Below, in pieces: positions 37,698 to 47,234 of a stretch of 64,000 nt of DNA (position 1 is the first letter of the stretch; every line of letters begins with the position of its first letter). Source of the stretch: Acidobacteriota bacterium (GTDB lineage Bacteria > Acidobacteriota > Vicinamibacteria > Vicinamibacterales > UBA8438); NCBI GenBank assembly GCA_015659035.1, contig DQNS01000122.1, positions 1-64,000 of the forward strand, given 5' to 3'. Below the pieces are notes generated by a model that worked only from the letters and a program-made list of their open reading frames with translations, made no database searches and was not told the origin of the DNA. The translations under genes were made by a program, and so were the position numbers.

Positions 37698-38621
37698 TCA
37701 CTCCCCTCCCACTCCGCGCTTCTTCCAGTAGCGCGCGAGACCGAGCCAGCCCTGCCAGAGCGGGGCCGCCTGGTCGTACCGCGCGGCGGCGCTGTCGGGC
37801 ATGTGCCGCTGCAGATACCGACGGGCCTCGTCGGTGAACAGATTGACCCGTTCCTCGTCTGTCACGTCCCGCTCGACGATCGTCTTCGCCAGCGCCGCGA
37901 TGCCATCGAGATGCTCAACCAGGCTGGCCAGGTGTGTCGCCGGGTCGCCGTGAGGGCCGAAATGAGTGATGAAAAGCGTCTCGGCCCCCCACCGGTCGAT
38001 CAGCGCCACGCTCGCCTTCCAGGCGTCGATGTCGATGTCCGGTGGCGGCGTCGGCGGCATGACGAACAGATCGGCGCCGGTGCGAATACCGGCCGTGTCC
38101 CCGACGAACGCCACCCCGCTGGACCGGTCGAAGAAACTGACGTGGTGCGAGGCGTGACCTGGTGTGTAGGCCACCTCGAAATCCCGGTCGGCCACCGAGA
38201 TCCGCTCACCGCCACCGAGGATCTGCACGTTGTCCCGCGGCACCGGCAGAAACTCGCCCCACAACCGGTCCATGTCGTCGCCATAGAGCCGGCTCGCGCT
38301 GCGCAACAGCTTGGTCGGGTCCACCATGTGCGGTGCGCCCCGTTCGTGCACGTACACCTGGATGTCGGGGTTGTCCCGCACGAGCGTGCCGGTGGCGCCG
38401 GCGTGGTCGAGGTGAATGTGGGTCAACAGCACGGTCCGGACATCGCCGATCGCGATGCCGTGTTCCCTCAGCATCCCGCGCAACGTGTCGAGACAGGTCG
38501 AGGGTCCCGGGTCGACCAGCGCCACACCGGCTGGGCCCTGGAGCACGGCGGTGGCGATGACTCGAGGATGCTCGAGGAACATGAGATCGCCATACGTGAT
38601 GCCGCGTGCAATGGTCTGCAT
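37698..38621 (-). CDS. Metallo-beta-lactamase fold hydrolase
   Basis: A 307-residue MBL-fold enzyme with the di-metal motif LTHIHLDHAG (about residues 66-75), a further histidine in YTPGHASHHVSF, the aspartate in VGDTAGI, and the histidine in FITHFGPHGD. The overall pattern is that of glyoxalase II/lactonase-like proteins. The substrate is unknown. It is the first gene of a likely MBL-DinB-PQQ transcript. Confidence 0.9.
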   Translation of the reverse strand: MQTIARGITYGDLMFLEHPRVIATAVLQGPAGVALVDPGPSTCLDTLRGMLREHGIAIGDVRTVLLTHIHLDHAGATGTLVRDNPDIQVYVHERGAPHMVDPTKLLRSASRLYGDDMDRLWGEFLPVPRDNVQILGGGERISVADRDFEVAYTPGHASHHVSFFDRSSGVAFVGDTAGIRTGADLFVMPPTPPPDIDIDAWKASVALIDRWGAETLFITHFGPHGDPATHLASLVEHLDGIAALAKTIVERDVTDEERVNLFTDEARRYLQRHMPDSAAARYDQAAPLWQGWLGLARYWKKRGVGGE

Positions 38622-38794
38622 AGAGCTGGGATCATACTATGTGGGCCAGGCTGTTAGACCTCTCGAGCGGGACGTTCAACGCGGATTCTCCAGGTCTAGC
38701 AGCCGCTGCCGCGCTTGACCTATCGCGCGCTCCATAGTCTGATCGGCTAGTGTTCTGCCTTAGAGGTTCGGTGCGTGAGTCCCGGCGCGCGGCG

Positions 38795-38880
38795 CCCGGG
38801 TGGCAAGGCGCGACGAGGGAGTATGCCGGCAGTATTCGACCGAGGAGCAACGCCGCCAGGCGGGATGCCCCGCCCAGGAA
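38795..38880. repeat. Repeat family B, copy upstream of clpS
   Basis: Contains GGCAAGGCGCGACGAGGGAG, then TATGCCGGCAGTATTCGACC, then GAGGAGCAACGCCGCCAGGC and GGGATGCCCCGCCC. It is nearly identical to the copy at 41636-41735. It forms part of the clpS leader, about 35 bp before the start. Confidence 0.8.
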
Positions 38881-38913
38881 TCATGTGGCGAACCTCTGAG
38901 ACAGGACACTCAG

Positions 38914-39225
38914 ATGGCACCTGACCCGCACACTGACCACGGGGTCCTCGAGGAGACCCGGCAGAAGACCCGGAAGCCGACGCTCTACAAGGTCATCCTG
39001 CTGAACGACGACTACACTACGATGGAGTTCGTGCTGCAGGTTCTGGAGACCGTGTTCCACAAGACACCGGCAGCGGCCCACCGGGTCATGATGCAGGTGC
39101 ACCTCGAGGGACACGCTGTGTGCGGGGCCTACAGCTACGAGGTGGCCGAGACCAAGGTCGCGACGGTCCAGGACCTGGCCAAGCAGGACGGTTTTCCGCT
39201 GCAGGCGACGCTCGAGGAGGAATGA
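38914..39225 (+). CDS. clpS: ATP-dependent Clp protease adaptor ClpS
   Basis: A 103-residue N-end-rule adaptor that delivers substrates to ClpA. The binding-pocket motif LLNDDYTTMEFVLQVLETVF and the following MMQVHLEGHAVCGAYSYEVAE are textbook ClpS. The start is the ATG at 38914; the open frame upstream runs through a family B repeat. The gene is nine bases ahead of clpA, so the pair is an operon. Confidence 0.96.
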   Translation: MAPDPHTDHGVLEETRQKTRKPTLYKVILLNDDYTTMEFVLQVLETVFHKTPAAAHRVMMQVHLEGHAVCGAYSYEVAETKVATVQDLAKQDGFPLQATLEEE

Positions 39226-39234
39226 CAGCAACCT

Positions 39235-41550
39235 ATGTTCAGCGCTGCGCTCGAACTGATTCTCAACGTCGCCTATCGGGAGGCCGCGGCGCGGCGGCAC
39301 ACGCATCTGACGCTCGAGCACCTGCTCTACGCCCTGGCGCACGACCCCGACGGTGAGAAGATTCTGGCCGCGTGCGGCGGTGACCTGCCGGCGCTCCGAC
39401 ATTCGCTCGACGAGTTTCTCGGCACCCTCGAACAGTTTTCCCGCGGCGCGCGTGGCCGGGAACCGGACCAGACCCTCGCGTTCCAGCGGGTCCTGCAAAC
39501 TGCGGTCTTGCACGTGCAGAGCGCCGGCAAGGACGAGGTCCGGTTCGGGGACGTGCTCGCGGCCATTCTCCAGCAACCGAACTCCTACGCGGCGGAGCTG
39601 CTGCAATCGCAGGACATCACACGGCTCGACGTCCTGAACTACATCTCGCACGGCATCTCGAAGATACCGACCGTGGCGGGCGACGGCGCCGCGACCGGAT
39701 CGGCCGACGCGGGCGCCGGGCCGGATGGCCCCGCCCCGTCTCGCGACCCGCTCACGGCGTTCGCCGTCAATCTGACCGACCGTGCCACACGCGGCCAGCT
39801 CGACCCGCTGATCGGACGCACCGAGGAGCTGCAGCGTACGCTCGAGATTCTCTGCCGGCGGCGCAAGAACAACCCGGTGTTCGTCGGCGATGCCGGTGTC
39901 GGCAAGACCGCCATGGCCGAGGGGCTGGCGTGCCGGCTGCTCGAGGACGACGTGCCGACGCAGCTGCGCGGCGCGGAGGTGTTCGCGCTCGACACGGCGG
40001 CGTTGCTCGCCGGCACCCGGTTCCGCGGCGATTTCGAGGAACGGTTCAAGGCGGTGGTCGACGCGCTCGCGGGGCGCCCGACACCGATTCTGTTCATCGA
40101 CGAGGTCCACACGACGGTCGGGGCCGGCGCGACGACCGGGGGCACCATGGACCTAGCCACGCTGATCAAACCGGTCCTCGCGGCAGGCGAGCTCCGGATC
40201 ATCGGCTCGACCACGTTCGACGAGTTCAAGCACATCGAGCGGGACCGGGGGCTGGCACGCCGGCTCCAGAAAGTGGTCATCGAAGAGGCGAGTGTCGACG
40301 AGACCGTCGAGATTCTCAGGGGGCTGCGATCGCGTTACGAGGAGCACCATCGCGTGTCCTACACCGAGGGGGCGCTGAAGGGTGCGGCCAAACTGGCCGG
40401 CCGCCATCTGCGTGACTCACGGCTCCCGGACAGCGCCATCGACGTGATCGACGAGGCGGGTGCCAGGATGGCCGCGACCCTGACCGACGTCGTCGCGCGG
40501 GTACCCGCCGCCGCGACCCGCCACCGTGTAACGGCGGCCCACATTCAGCGCGTGGTCGCCCGGATGGCCCGCATCCCGGAGAAACAGGCGTCCAGCTCGG
40601 ACAAGGAACGACTGCGCACACTCGACGACGCGTTGCGCCGTGTGGTGTTCGGGCAGCACAACGCCGTCGCCGCCGTGGTGACCGCGATCAAGCGCGCGCG
40701 GGCCGGGCTCGGTCAACCGGACCATCCGGCCGGCTGCTTCCTGTTCACCGGACCGACCGGGGTCGGGAAAACCGAGCTGGCCAAGCAGCTGGCCATCCAC
40801 CTGGGGAACGAGTTCATCCGCTACGACATGAGCGAGTACATGGAGAAGCATGCCGTGGCACGACTGATCGGCGCCCCACCCGGCTATGTGGGCTTCGAGC
40901 AGGGAGGGCTGCTCGTCGACGCCGTGCGGGCACACCCCTACGCCGTGCTGCTGCTCGACGAGATCGAGAAGGCGCACCCGGACGTCTTCAACATCCTGCT
41001 CCAGGTGATGGATCACGCGACCCTGACGGACAATAACGGCCGGAAGGCCGATTTCAGGCAGGTCGTCGTGATCATGACCTCGAACGCCGGGTCGCGCGAG
41101 TTGAACACCGCGCCGATCGGCTTCAGCGAGGACCAGGCGGCCGGCGGCAAGGGCCGTACGAAGGCGGCCATCGAGCGCGTCTTCAGCCCGGAGTTCCGTA
41201 ACCGGCTGGACGCCATCGTCTTCTTCGACAGTCTGGCGCCGGAGGTGGTGGAGACGATCGTCGAGAAGTTCGTCCTGCAGCTCGAAACCCAGCTCGCGGA
41301 GCGTCACGTGGCGATCACGCTGGAGCCGGACGCGCGCGCCTGGCTGGCAAAGAAGGGGTACGACCCCAAGTTCGGCGCCCGCCCGCTGGCGCGGCTGATC
41401 CAGACCGAGGTACGCGACCCGTTGACCAACGAAATTCTCTTCGGCCGTCTGGAACATGGCGGCACCGTGCGGATCGGCCTCACGGACGACGCGCTCCGCT
41501 TCGAGGTCGACCCACGAGCACAAACCAACGACAGCGACGACGACGAGTGA
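39235..41550 (+). CDS. clpA: ATP-dependent Clp protease ATPase subunit ClpA
   Basis: A 771-residue Hsp100 unfoldase. The N-terminal ClpS-binding domain (~1-145) is followed by the first AAA+ ring (Walker A GDAGVGKT near 222, Walker B LFIDEVHT) and the second ring (Walker A GPTGVGKTEL near 507, LLLDEIEKAHPDVFNILLQV). The IGF tripeptide in NTAPIGFSEDQ is the ClpP-docking loop. With ClpP (not in this window) it degrades N-end-rule and tagged proteins. It is co-transcribed with clpS. Confidence 0.97.
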   Translation: MFSAALELILNVAYREAAARRHTHLTLEHLLYALAHDPDGEKILAACGGDLPALRHSLDEFLGTLEQFSRGARGREPDQTLAFQRVLQTAVLHVQSAGKDEVRFGDVLAAILQQPNSYAAELLQSQDITRLDVLNYISHGISKIPTVAGDGAATGSADAGAGPDGPAPSRDPLTAFAVNLTDRATRGQLDPLIGRTEELQRTLEILCRRRKNNPVFVGDAGVGKTAMAEGLACRLLEDDVPTQLRGAEVFALDTAALLAGTRFRGDFEERFKAVVDALAGRPTPILFIDEVHTTVGAGATTGGTMDLATLIKPVLAAGELRIIGSTTFDEFKHIERDRGLARRLQKVVIEEASVDETVEILRGLRSRYEEHHRVSYTEGALKGAAKLAGRHLRDSRLPDSAIDVIDEAGARMAATLTDVVARVPAAATRHRVTAAHIQRVVARMARIPEKQASSSDKERLRTLDDALRRVVFGQHNAVAAVVTAIKRARAGLGQPDHPAGCFLFTGPTGVGKTELAKQLAIHLGNEFIRYDMSEYMEKHAVARLIGAPPGYVGFEQGGLLVDAVRAHPYAVLLLDEIEKAHPDVFNILLQVMDHATLTDNNGRKADFRQVVVIMTSNAGSRELNTAPIGFSEDQAAGGKGRTKAAIERVFSPEFRNRLDAIVFFDSLAPEVVETIVEKFVLQLETQLAERHVAITLEPDARAWLAKKGYDPKFGARPLARLIQTEVRDPLTNEILFGRLEHGGTVRIGLTDDALRFEVDPRAQTNDSDDDE

Positions 41551-41635
41551 CCGGGCCTCCCCCCCCCGGGGCCGACTTAGTGGTCCCTGGCATAGGTACG
41601 GCCACGCACCGAGGGCCGCCGCGATCAACGTGGCA

Positions 41636-41735
41636 TTCGCCTCGCAAGACGCGACGAGGGAGCATCCCGGTGGTATGCGACCGAGGAGCAACGCAGCCCA
41701 GGCGGGATGGCCCACCCGGAAGGTGCCTTGCAAAT
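41636..41735. repeat. Repeat family B, copy downstream of clpA
   Basis: Core GCGACGAGGGAGCATCCC, then TGCGACCGAGGAGCAACGC and CAGGCGGGATGGCCC, with partial inverted ends (GGCATTCGCCT-like / AGGTGCCTT). It lies between convergent clpA and the 63-residue ORF, so this copy and the one at 38795 bracket the clpS-clpA operon. Confidence 0.75.
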
Positions 41736-41750
41736 GACCCGGACAGGCCT

Positions 41751-41942
41751 CTAGTTGGTGGTGTCGGGATCGAGCGCCAGCACGAGATCCTGCAGCCGCT
41801 CGATGTCGGTCTGCGCGGCATGCAGAATCGCCCGGCGTTCCTGGAGCGTTGGGGTCGACCAGTCCTCGCCGTCGAGCTTGACCCGCCCGTCAGGCTCGTA
41901 GTCCACGAGCACCGTGTCCATTGTCTCGATGTAGAGGCGCAT
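41751..41942 (-). CDS. Small hypothetical protein downstream of ACT gene
   Basis: A 63-residue acidic protein (MRLYIETMDTVLVDYEPDGR, then a helical TLQERRAILHAAQTDIERLQ). No family is recognised. Codon use resembles its neighbours, and it follows the ACT-domain gene on the same strand by 62 bp, so it may be co-transcribed. Confidence 0.5.
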   Translation of the reverse strand: MRLYIETMDTVLVDYEPDGRVKLDGEDWSTPTLQERRAILHAAQTDIERLQDLVLALDPDTTN

Positions 41943-42004
41943 GTCTCAAAACCCAACGGGAGCCAAGAAGTCGGGCGTATCGGCCCGGTTTCCAACCCAG
42001 GTCC

Positions 42005-42388
42005 TTACATCCCGGCAGCGGTCGACGCGCGTTGCGCATCGTCGACCGCGACGACGAGCGCGGTCATCTGATGCTCGGTGATCGCCGAGGCGAACGCGTA
42101 GTCGATGTTGACCCCGGCTGCACTCAGCATCCGGGTGGCCGACCCGATGGCACCGGGCCCGTTCGGTAGCTGGATGTACAGGACGTCCCGCTCCCCGAGC
42201 GCGTAGTCGCGGCCGCGCAGCAGACCGGCGGCGTGCACAGGGTTGTCGGGCACGAGGTGCAGCACACCCGAGCTCTCGAGATTCATCGCGAGGACGTTGA
42301 CCCTCTCGTCGGCCAGCACCTGACACAGTCGCGCCAGCGCGCCCGGTGTGTTCTCCAGTCGCAGCGTAAGCTCCGTGCGGATCGCCAT
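42005..42388 (-). CDS. Tandem ACT-domain protein
   Basis: A 127-residue protein made of two ACT domains (residues ~4-65 starting ELTLRLENTPGALARLCQVL, and ~68-127 starting VLYIQLPNGPGAIGSATRML). ACT domains bind amino acids to control metabolism; no enzyme domain is attached. The ATG at 42388 gives the domain a proper first strand. It is divergent from an aminotransferase gene, which hints at amino-acid sensing, though this is contextual only. Confidence 0.88.
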   Translation of the reverse strand: MAIRTELTLRLENTPGALARLCQVLADERVNVLAMNLESSGVLHLVPDNPVHAAGLLRGRDYALGERDVLYIQLPNGPGAIGSATRMLSAAGVNIDYAFASAITEHQMTALVVAVDDAQRASTAAGM

Positions 42389-42403
42389 GCCGGGAGGATA
42401 CCA

Positions 42404-42444
42404 CCGAGGAGACAGGAGACTGTCTCCCTGTCTCCTGACTTCTT
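42404..42444. repeat. Compact heptad hairpin
   Basis: GGAGACAGGAGAC is followed at once by GTCTCCCTGTCTCCTGAC, which can form a tight stem. It sits in the 87-bp gap between the divergent ACT and aminotransferase genes, so here it cannot be a simple 3'-end terminator. Confidence 0.75.
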
Positions 42445-42475
42445 CGAGCATCAGGGTGTGCGCTAAGATGACCGG

Positions 42476-43693
42476 ATGGCTATGCGTGCGCCTACACCGA
42501 TCGCCGTCGGCAGCCGCCTGAGACACTTCGCCTACGCCATCCGCAACGTGGTCGCGGAGGCCAAGAAGGTCGAAGAGAGTGGGCGCCCAGTCACGTATCT
42601 CAACATCGGGGACCCGGTCGCCTTCGGCTTCCGCACGCCGCCGCATCTGGTCGATGCGGTGGAACGGGCGATGCGGGACGGCGCAAACGGGTACACGCCG
42701 GCCGCTGGCATCTGGAAGATACGCGAGGCGGTGGCCGCCGCCTACGCGGCGGCGGGGATGCCGATCGCGCCAGACCGCGTCATTCTGACCTCGGGCACCT
42801 CGGAGGGCATCGAGCTGGCGTTGTCGGTGCTGGTCGACACGGGCGACGAGGTCCTCGTGCCAGTTCCCACCTACCCGTTCTACACGGCGATGTTGGCCAA
42901 GCTGGGCGCCCGCAGTGTGACCTACCGCACCGACCCGGACAACGCGTGGATGCCGGACCTGGACCACATCGAGAGTCTGATCGGACCGGCGACCCGCGCG
43001 ATCGTCATCATCGACCCCAACAACCCGACCGGCGCCGTCTACTCGACCGAGACCCGCCGTGCGCTGGTCGAGCTGGCCGAGACACACGGCATCGTGATCC
43101 TGGCCGACGAGGTCTATGCGGACCTCGCCTACGACGAGCCGGTGCCGCCGATCGGGGCGTTGGACCCCGACGCGCCGGTCATCTCCTTCTCGTCGATCTC
43201 AAAGACCTATCAGGCGCCCGGGTGGCGCGCCGGCTGGCTCGGCGTCAGCGGTGGTGGACGGCTCGACGCGGTGCTCAGCGCGATCAACGAGCTGGCTGAC
43301 GGCCGGCTCTGCAGCACCGGTCCGATGCAATTCGCGATCATGGCGGCGTTGACCGGCAACGACGACCACAAGGCAACCTTCGTCCACGCGCTGCGCGAGC
43401 GAGCCGAGGTGACAACCAGGCGGTTGAACGGCATCGAGGGCATCTCGTGCGTCCCGCCACGCGCGGCGTTTTACGCGATGCCGAAGGTCGAGCTGCCACC
43501 CGGCCGCACCGACGAGGACTACGTGGTCGGGCTGTTGCGCGCCACCGGGCTGTTGTGTGTCTATGGCTCGGGGTTCGGCACCGCACCCGGCGACGGCTTC
43601 TTTCGTATCGTCTTCCTGGCGGCACCACCGGAGCTCGAGGCGATTTACGACACGATCGCGGCCTTCACAGAGCGGTTTCGCGCGAGAGGCTAG
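42476..43693 (+). CDS. Class I/II PLP-dependent aminotransferase (AlaA-like)
   Basis: A 405-residue fold-type I aminotransferase. PLP lysine lies in SSISKTYQAPGWRAGW (about residue 243). Also visible are YLNIGDPVAFGFRTP, the cofactor loop LTSGTSEGIEL, and IIDPNNPTGAVYS. The pattern is closest to AlaA-type alanine/aspartate aminotransferases. It acts in the cytoplasm. A start two codons later (42482) is equally possible. Confidence 0.92.
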   Translation: MAMRAPTPIAVGSRLRHFAYAIRNVVAEAKKVEESGRPVTYLNIGDPVAFGFRTPPHLVDAVERAMRDGANGYTPAAGIWKIREAVAAAYAAAGMPIAPDRVILTSGTSEGIELALSVLVDTGDEVLVPVPTYPFYTAMLAKLGARSVTYRTDPDNAWMPDLDHIESLIGPATRAIVIIDPNNPTGAVYSTETRRALVELAETHGIVILADEVYADLAYDEPVPPIGALDPDAPVISFSSISKTYQAPGWRAGWLGVSGGGRLDAVLSAINELADGRLCSTGPMQFAIMAALTGNDDHKATFVHALRERAEVTTRRLNGIEGISCVPPRAAFYAMPKVELPPGRTDEDYVVGLLRATGLLCVYGSGFGTAPGDGFFRIVFLAAPPELEAIYDTIAAFTERFRARG

Positions 43694-43722
43694 TGCGTGT
43701 TTTTCAGACAGGACACGGTGTC

Positions 43723-46461
43723 ATGATTCGGCGTCTCCTCGTGGTGCTGGTCTCGGTGTCGGCGCTGGGGGACCCCGTCGCGGCGCAGACCGCCGAGGCA
43801 CCCGTCTACGCGTCGCTGGTCGAGGCGCTCGAGCGGGCGGTGCTGGCGGGTGACTCGGCCGCATACCTGTCACTGGCGTCGGCCACCGCGGATCGGAACG
43901 CCGCGGAAGCGTTCGGACGCGAGAATCTGTACCCCGGTGTGGATCGTGCCACCGTCAGTCCACGGTTCCGCGTACCGATCGAGGATCTGCCTGACAACAC
44001 CGGCTACACGCTGACCGTCGAGGTGTTCTCCGAATCGGGGACGCGCGGACGGCTCGAAACATGGCAGCTCGAGATCGTGCGGGAGGGGGACGATGCCGTC
44101 TGGCGTATTCGCGACCAGACGTACGTCGACTCGATCGACAGCCTGCGCCACCTGAGCCTGACCCCCACCAAGCAGTACGCTGCCGACAACCTGGTGGTGC
44201 TGGGCGAAGACCTGTCGTTGACGCTGACCGGGTCGGTATTCGTTGCCGAGACCGAGATCGGGGTGACCGGGCTCGTGCTTCTGGGCAAGGGAACGATGCG
44301 TTTCACCCCGCAACCGGAGGCGGAGCGGGGTCAGGTGCGGATCTTCAGCGGTGACGAGACGTTGGAGGCACCGTTCGAAGCGGCGTTCATCCGGGTGCAC
44401 CCGGAGTCCTTCAACTCACACATCTCCACCAGCCGGATGGTGGAGCAGGCGATCGACCCCGATGCGCTCCGGAAAGCCAGAGAGGTGTTCGATGAGTTCA
44501 TCGGCCTGTCGTTCACGCTGGACCTCTCAGACATCAGCGACCGGCTGTGGTCGCTCAGCCCCGGTGTCGGCGACTTCCTGGCCGAAGTGCGCACCCGTCG
44601 CCACGGCACGCTGACCTACGCCCAATCGGGACAGCAGCCGGAGGACATCTCGCTCCAGAAGCGCGAGACCAGCAAGATCATCTCGCTGTACCAGTCGGCC
44701 CGGAAACGGGCGACGCGGGGACGCTACTTCGCCGACGACGAAGCCGTAACACTCGACGTGCTGGACTACGCCATCACCGCCTCATTCGAGCCACTAGGCA
44801 CCTCGCAACGGTCGATGCGCACGAGGCCCGCGCTCCTCGGCTGTCGGATCGTGGGCATCACCCGGCTCGCGATGCGGGTGCGGGGGCTGCCCATCGGGGC
44901 GTTCAGTCTGCGGCTCGCCGACGAGTTGGAGGTCACGTCAGTGACGTCCAGCGAGTACGGCCCGCTGCTGTTCTTCCGACTGAACGGACAGAACAACCTG
45001 TTCGTCAGCCTGCCCTCTGAGGCCCCCGGCGGTACCGAGTTCACTGTCACCGTGAGCTACGCGGGCGATCTGCCCGCCCAGGAGCTCGAGGAGACCTGGA
45101 TCGCCAGCCGCACCTTCATGTTCGAAGCCGCGGAACTGTTCGGCGGGGGCGAGCCCCGCTACGTCTACAGTAGCCAGAGTGACTGGTATCCGCACGCGCT
45201 CTTCCCGGACTACGCGACCGCCACGCTCGAGCTGACGGTGCCCCCCGAGTGGGGCGTCATCGCCAGCGGCAGCCCGCTCGACACGAACCCGCCGGTCACC
45301 CGTTCCCCCGGGGGGGAGCCGCGCCGGTTCTCGTTCGCCGCGATCCAGCCGACGCGCTATCTGTCGGCGCTGATCTCCCGGTTCGAGGACCATACGTCGC
45401 CGACGCGTCAGGTGCGGCTGCCGGACGACGTGACACGGCCGTCGGTGCCACGGGCGGATGGAGCAGTGTTCTACGACACCCTGACAATCGACGCGCAGGG
45501 CAGCCCGAGGAGCATCGAGGAGATCGAGACGGTCACCAACCAGACGGTGGATATCGCGTCGTTCTACGCGTCGCTACTGGGCGACATCCCCTATCCGGTG
45601 TTGACGGTGGCACTGACCGACAGCCGGTTGCCGGGCGGTCACAGCCCCGCCTACTTCGCGGTGATGAGCCACGAACTGCCCAGACACCCGGGCATGATGG
45701 TCTCGTGGAAGACCGATCCCGTGAGCTTCAGCAGCTACCCTTCCTTCTTTCTGGCGCACGAGATCGCGCACCAGTGGTGGGGACAGGCGGTCGGCTGGAA
45801 GAACTACCACGAGCAGTGGTTGAGCGAAGGATTCGCGCAGTACTTCGCGGCGCTCTACGCCGAGCGGAACGGCGGGCCCAAGGTCTTCACCGACATCATC
45901 CGCCAGATGCGGCGCTGGGCCATGCGGAACTCCGACGAGGGCCCCGTCTATCTTGGCTACCGGCTCGGTCATCTGGAGGGCGAGACGCGTATCTTCCGGG
46001 CGCTGGTCTACAACAAGGGCGCCATGGTGCTGCACATGCTACGCGGGTTGGTCGGCGATGACGCGTTCTTCGGCGGTCTACGACGCTTCTACCATCAGTG
46101 GCGGTTCCAGAGGGCGGGGACCGACGCACTGCAACTGGCGTTCGAGATCGAGTCGGGGCAGTCACTCGGCCGGTTCTTCGACCGCTGGATCCACGACACT
46201 GCGCTGCCGGAGTTGCAGTTTTCGTCTCACACCGAGACGACCGCGAACGGGGAGGAGATCGTGCTGCGGTTCGAGCAACTGACCGAACGGCTCTTCGACC
46301 TGCCGGTAAGCGTGGACCTGACCTACCGGTCGGGAGAAGAGGAAACGCTCGTCGTTCCGGTGACCGACCGCGTGACCGAGGTCCGGGTGCCGGCGCGTGG
46401 ACGCGTACGCCGCGTGCGTGTCAACCGCGACGGGATGGCGCTGGCGAAGATCGACCGTTGA
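43723..46461 (+). CDS. Large exported M1-type metallopeptidase
   Basis: A 912-residue exported protein with a signal peptide (cleavage near PVAAQ). The first ~380 residues form an extra N-terminal region with little similarity to classical M1 enzymes. The peptidase core has HEIAHQWWGQ (about residue 677) and the third zinc ligand in WLSEGFAQYF. A GxMEN exopeptidase motif is not evident; the equivalent stretch reads LPGGHSPAYFAVM. Substrate preference may therefore differ from aminopeptidases. The start is fixed by the signal peptide. Confidence 0.9.
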   Translation: MIRRLLVVLVSVSALGDPVAAQTAEAPVYASLVEALERAVLAGDSAAYLSLASATADRNAAEAFGRENLYPGVDRATVSPRFRVPIEDLPDNTGYTLTVEVFSESGTRGRLETWQLEIVREGDDAVWRIRDQTYVDSIDSLRHLSLTPTKQYAADNLVVLGEDLSLTLTGSVFVAETEIGVTGLVLLGKGTMRFTPQPEAERGQVRIFSGDETLEAPFEAAFIRVHPESFNSHISTSRMVEQAIDPDALRKAREVFDEFIGLSFTLDLSDISDRLWSLSPGVGDFLAEVRTRRHGTLTYAQSGQQPEDISLQKRETSKIISLYQSARKRATRGRYFADDEAVTLDVLDYAITASFEPLGTSQRSMRTRPALLGCRIVGITRLAMRVRGLPIGAFSLRLADELEVTSVTSSEYGPLLFFRLNGQNNLFVSLPSEAPGGTEFTVTVSYAGDLPAQELEETWIASRTFMFEAAELFGGGEPRYVYSSQSDWYPHALFPDYATATLELTVPPEWGVIASGSPLDTNPPVTRSPGGEPRRFSFAAIQPTRYLSALISRFEDHTSPTRQVRLPDDVTRPSVPRADGAVFYDTLTIDAQGSPRSIEEIETVTNQTVDIASFYASLLGDIPYPVLTVALTDSRLPGGHSPAYFAVMSHELPRHPGMMVSWKTDPVSFSSYPSFFLAHEIAHQWWGQAVGWKNYHEQWLSEGFAQYFAALYAERNGGPKVFTDIIRQMRRWAMRNSDEGPVYLGYRLGHLEGETRIFRALVYNKGAMVLHMLRGLVGDDAFFGGLRRFYHQWRFQRAGTDALQLAFEIESGQSLGRFFDRWIHDTALPELQFSSHTETTANGEEIVLRFEQLTERLFDLPVSVDLTYRSGEEETLVVPVTDRVTEVRVPARGRVRRVRVNRDGMALAKIDR

Positions 46462-46524
46462 CGCTCTGACGCTGTCAGGTGTTGGACTTTGGATGCTCGT
46501 GGCGACAGGTGTGCCGAGCACCCG

Positions 46525-46953
46525 TCAATCTTCGAGGTAGATCGCCGTGACGGCCGGATCGGTGTGCGATTCGGCCAGGGTGAAGACCAGCACGAACCGG
46601 CGACCACGGTACTGGTAGAACCGGGTCAACCGTTCTCCGTCTGCCGCAGCGTCGACCTCGTATCGGCCGACCTCGGCGCTGCGGCCGAGGAGGGCGGCGA
46701 TGTGGGTCGCCGTGTCCCCCACCCGTATCACCTTTTCGTCATCGAAGAGCAGAACCGGCAGACTGATGGCCCCAGCGGGAACGGTCGTTGGCGGCGGGCT
46801 CTCGACAGCGGCCGTGGCCGAGCCAGCCGCGCCGCCGGTCCCGGCACGCAGTTCCCGGACGACGCTCGTGCCAACCACGACGACGGCCGCCAGGAACGCG
46901 ACCGCCAGCGCCCACTGAAACACCGGGACACTCCGACGCAGCAGACTCACCAT
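46525..46953 (-). CDS. Single-span membrane protein of unknown function
   Basis: A 142-residue protein with one N-terminal membrane anchor (VFQWALAVAFLAAVVVVG), a proline- and alanine-rich linker, and a ~70-residue C-terminal domain (VLLFDDEKVIRVGDTATHIA, GRRFVLVFTLAESHTD). The domain would lie outside the cytoplasm and has a SmpA/OmlA- or BamE-like feel, but I cannot assign it. The ATG at 46953 is the first that yields the anchor. Confidence 0.6.
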   Translation of the reverse strand: MVSLLRRSVPVFQWALAVAFLAAVVVVGTSVVRELRAGTGGAAGSATAAVESPPPTTVPAGAISLPVLLFDDEKVIRVGDTATHIAALLGRSAEVGRYEVDAAADGERLTRFYQYRGRRFVLVFTLAESHTDPAVTAIYLED

Positions 46954-47194
46954 GAGAGAGTGGCATCTCCGGCGCCCCGGATGCAAGGGCCTGGAGCCCG
47001 TGGTGAACGTCCGGCTGTATTCGACCGCCGCTGCATCACAGGTCTCGGCGCCACGCCGGATGTTCACTGCGAACTGCTGGAGGGCGCGACCTTGATATGA
47101 TCGACGGAAGGGAGAATCCAGAGCACGCTCTTCTGGAACCGTCCGGGGCGGCGCGGATGAAGCCCCCGGGCCGGTAGCAGCGTCTAACGATGTG

Positions 47195-47219
47195 ACGAGC
47201 CGCGGCTGCCGCGGCTCGT
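47195..47219 (+). promoter_or_regulatory. Perfect 11-bp hairpin in the dsbD leader
   Basis: ACGAGCCGCGG, loop CTG, CCGCGGCTCGT: a perfect stem-loop ending five bases before the GGAGG ribosome site of the DsbD gene. It could mask ribosome access, stabilise the mRNA 5' end or bind a protein dimer as DNA. Confidence 0.55.
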
Positions 47220-47234
47220 GAGTGGAGGCGAGAA

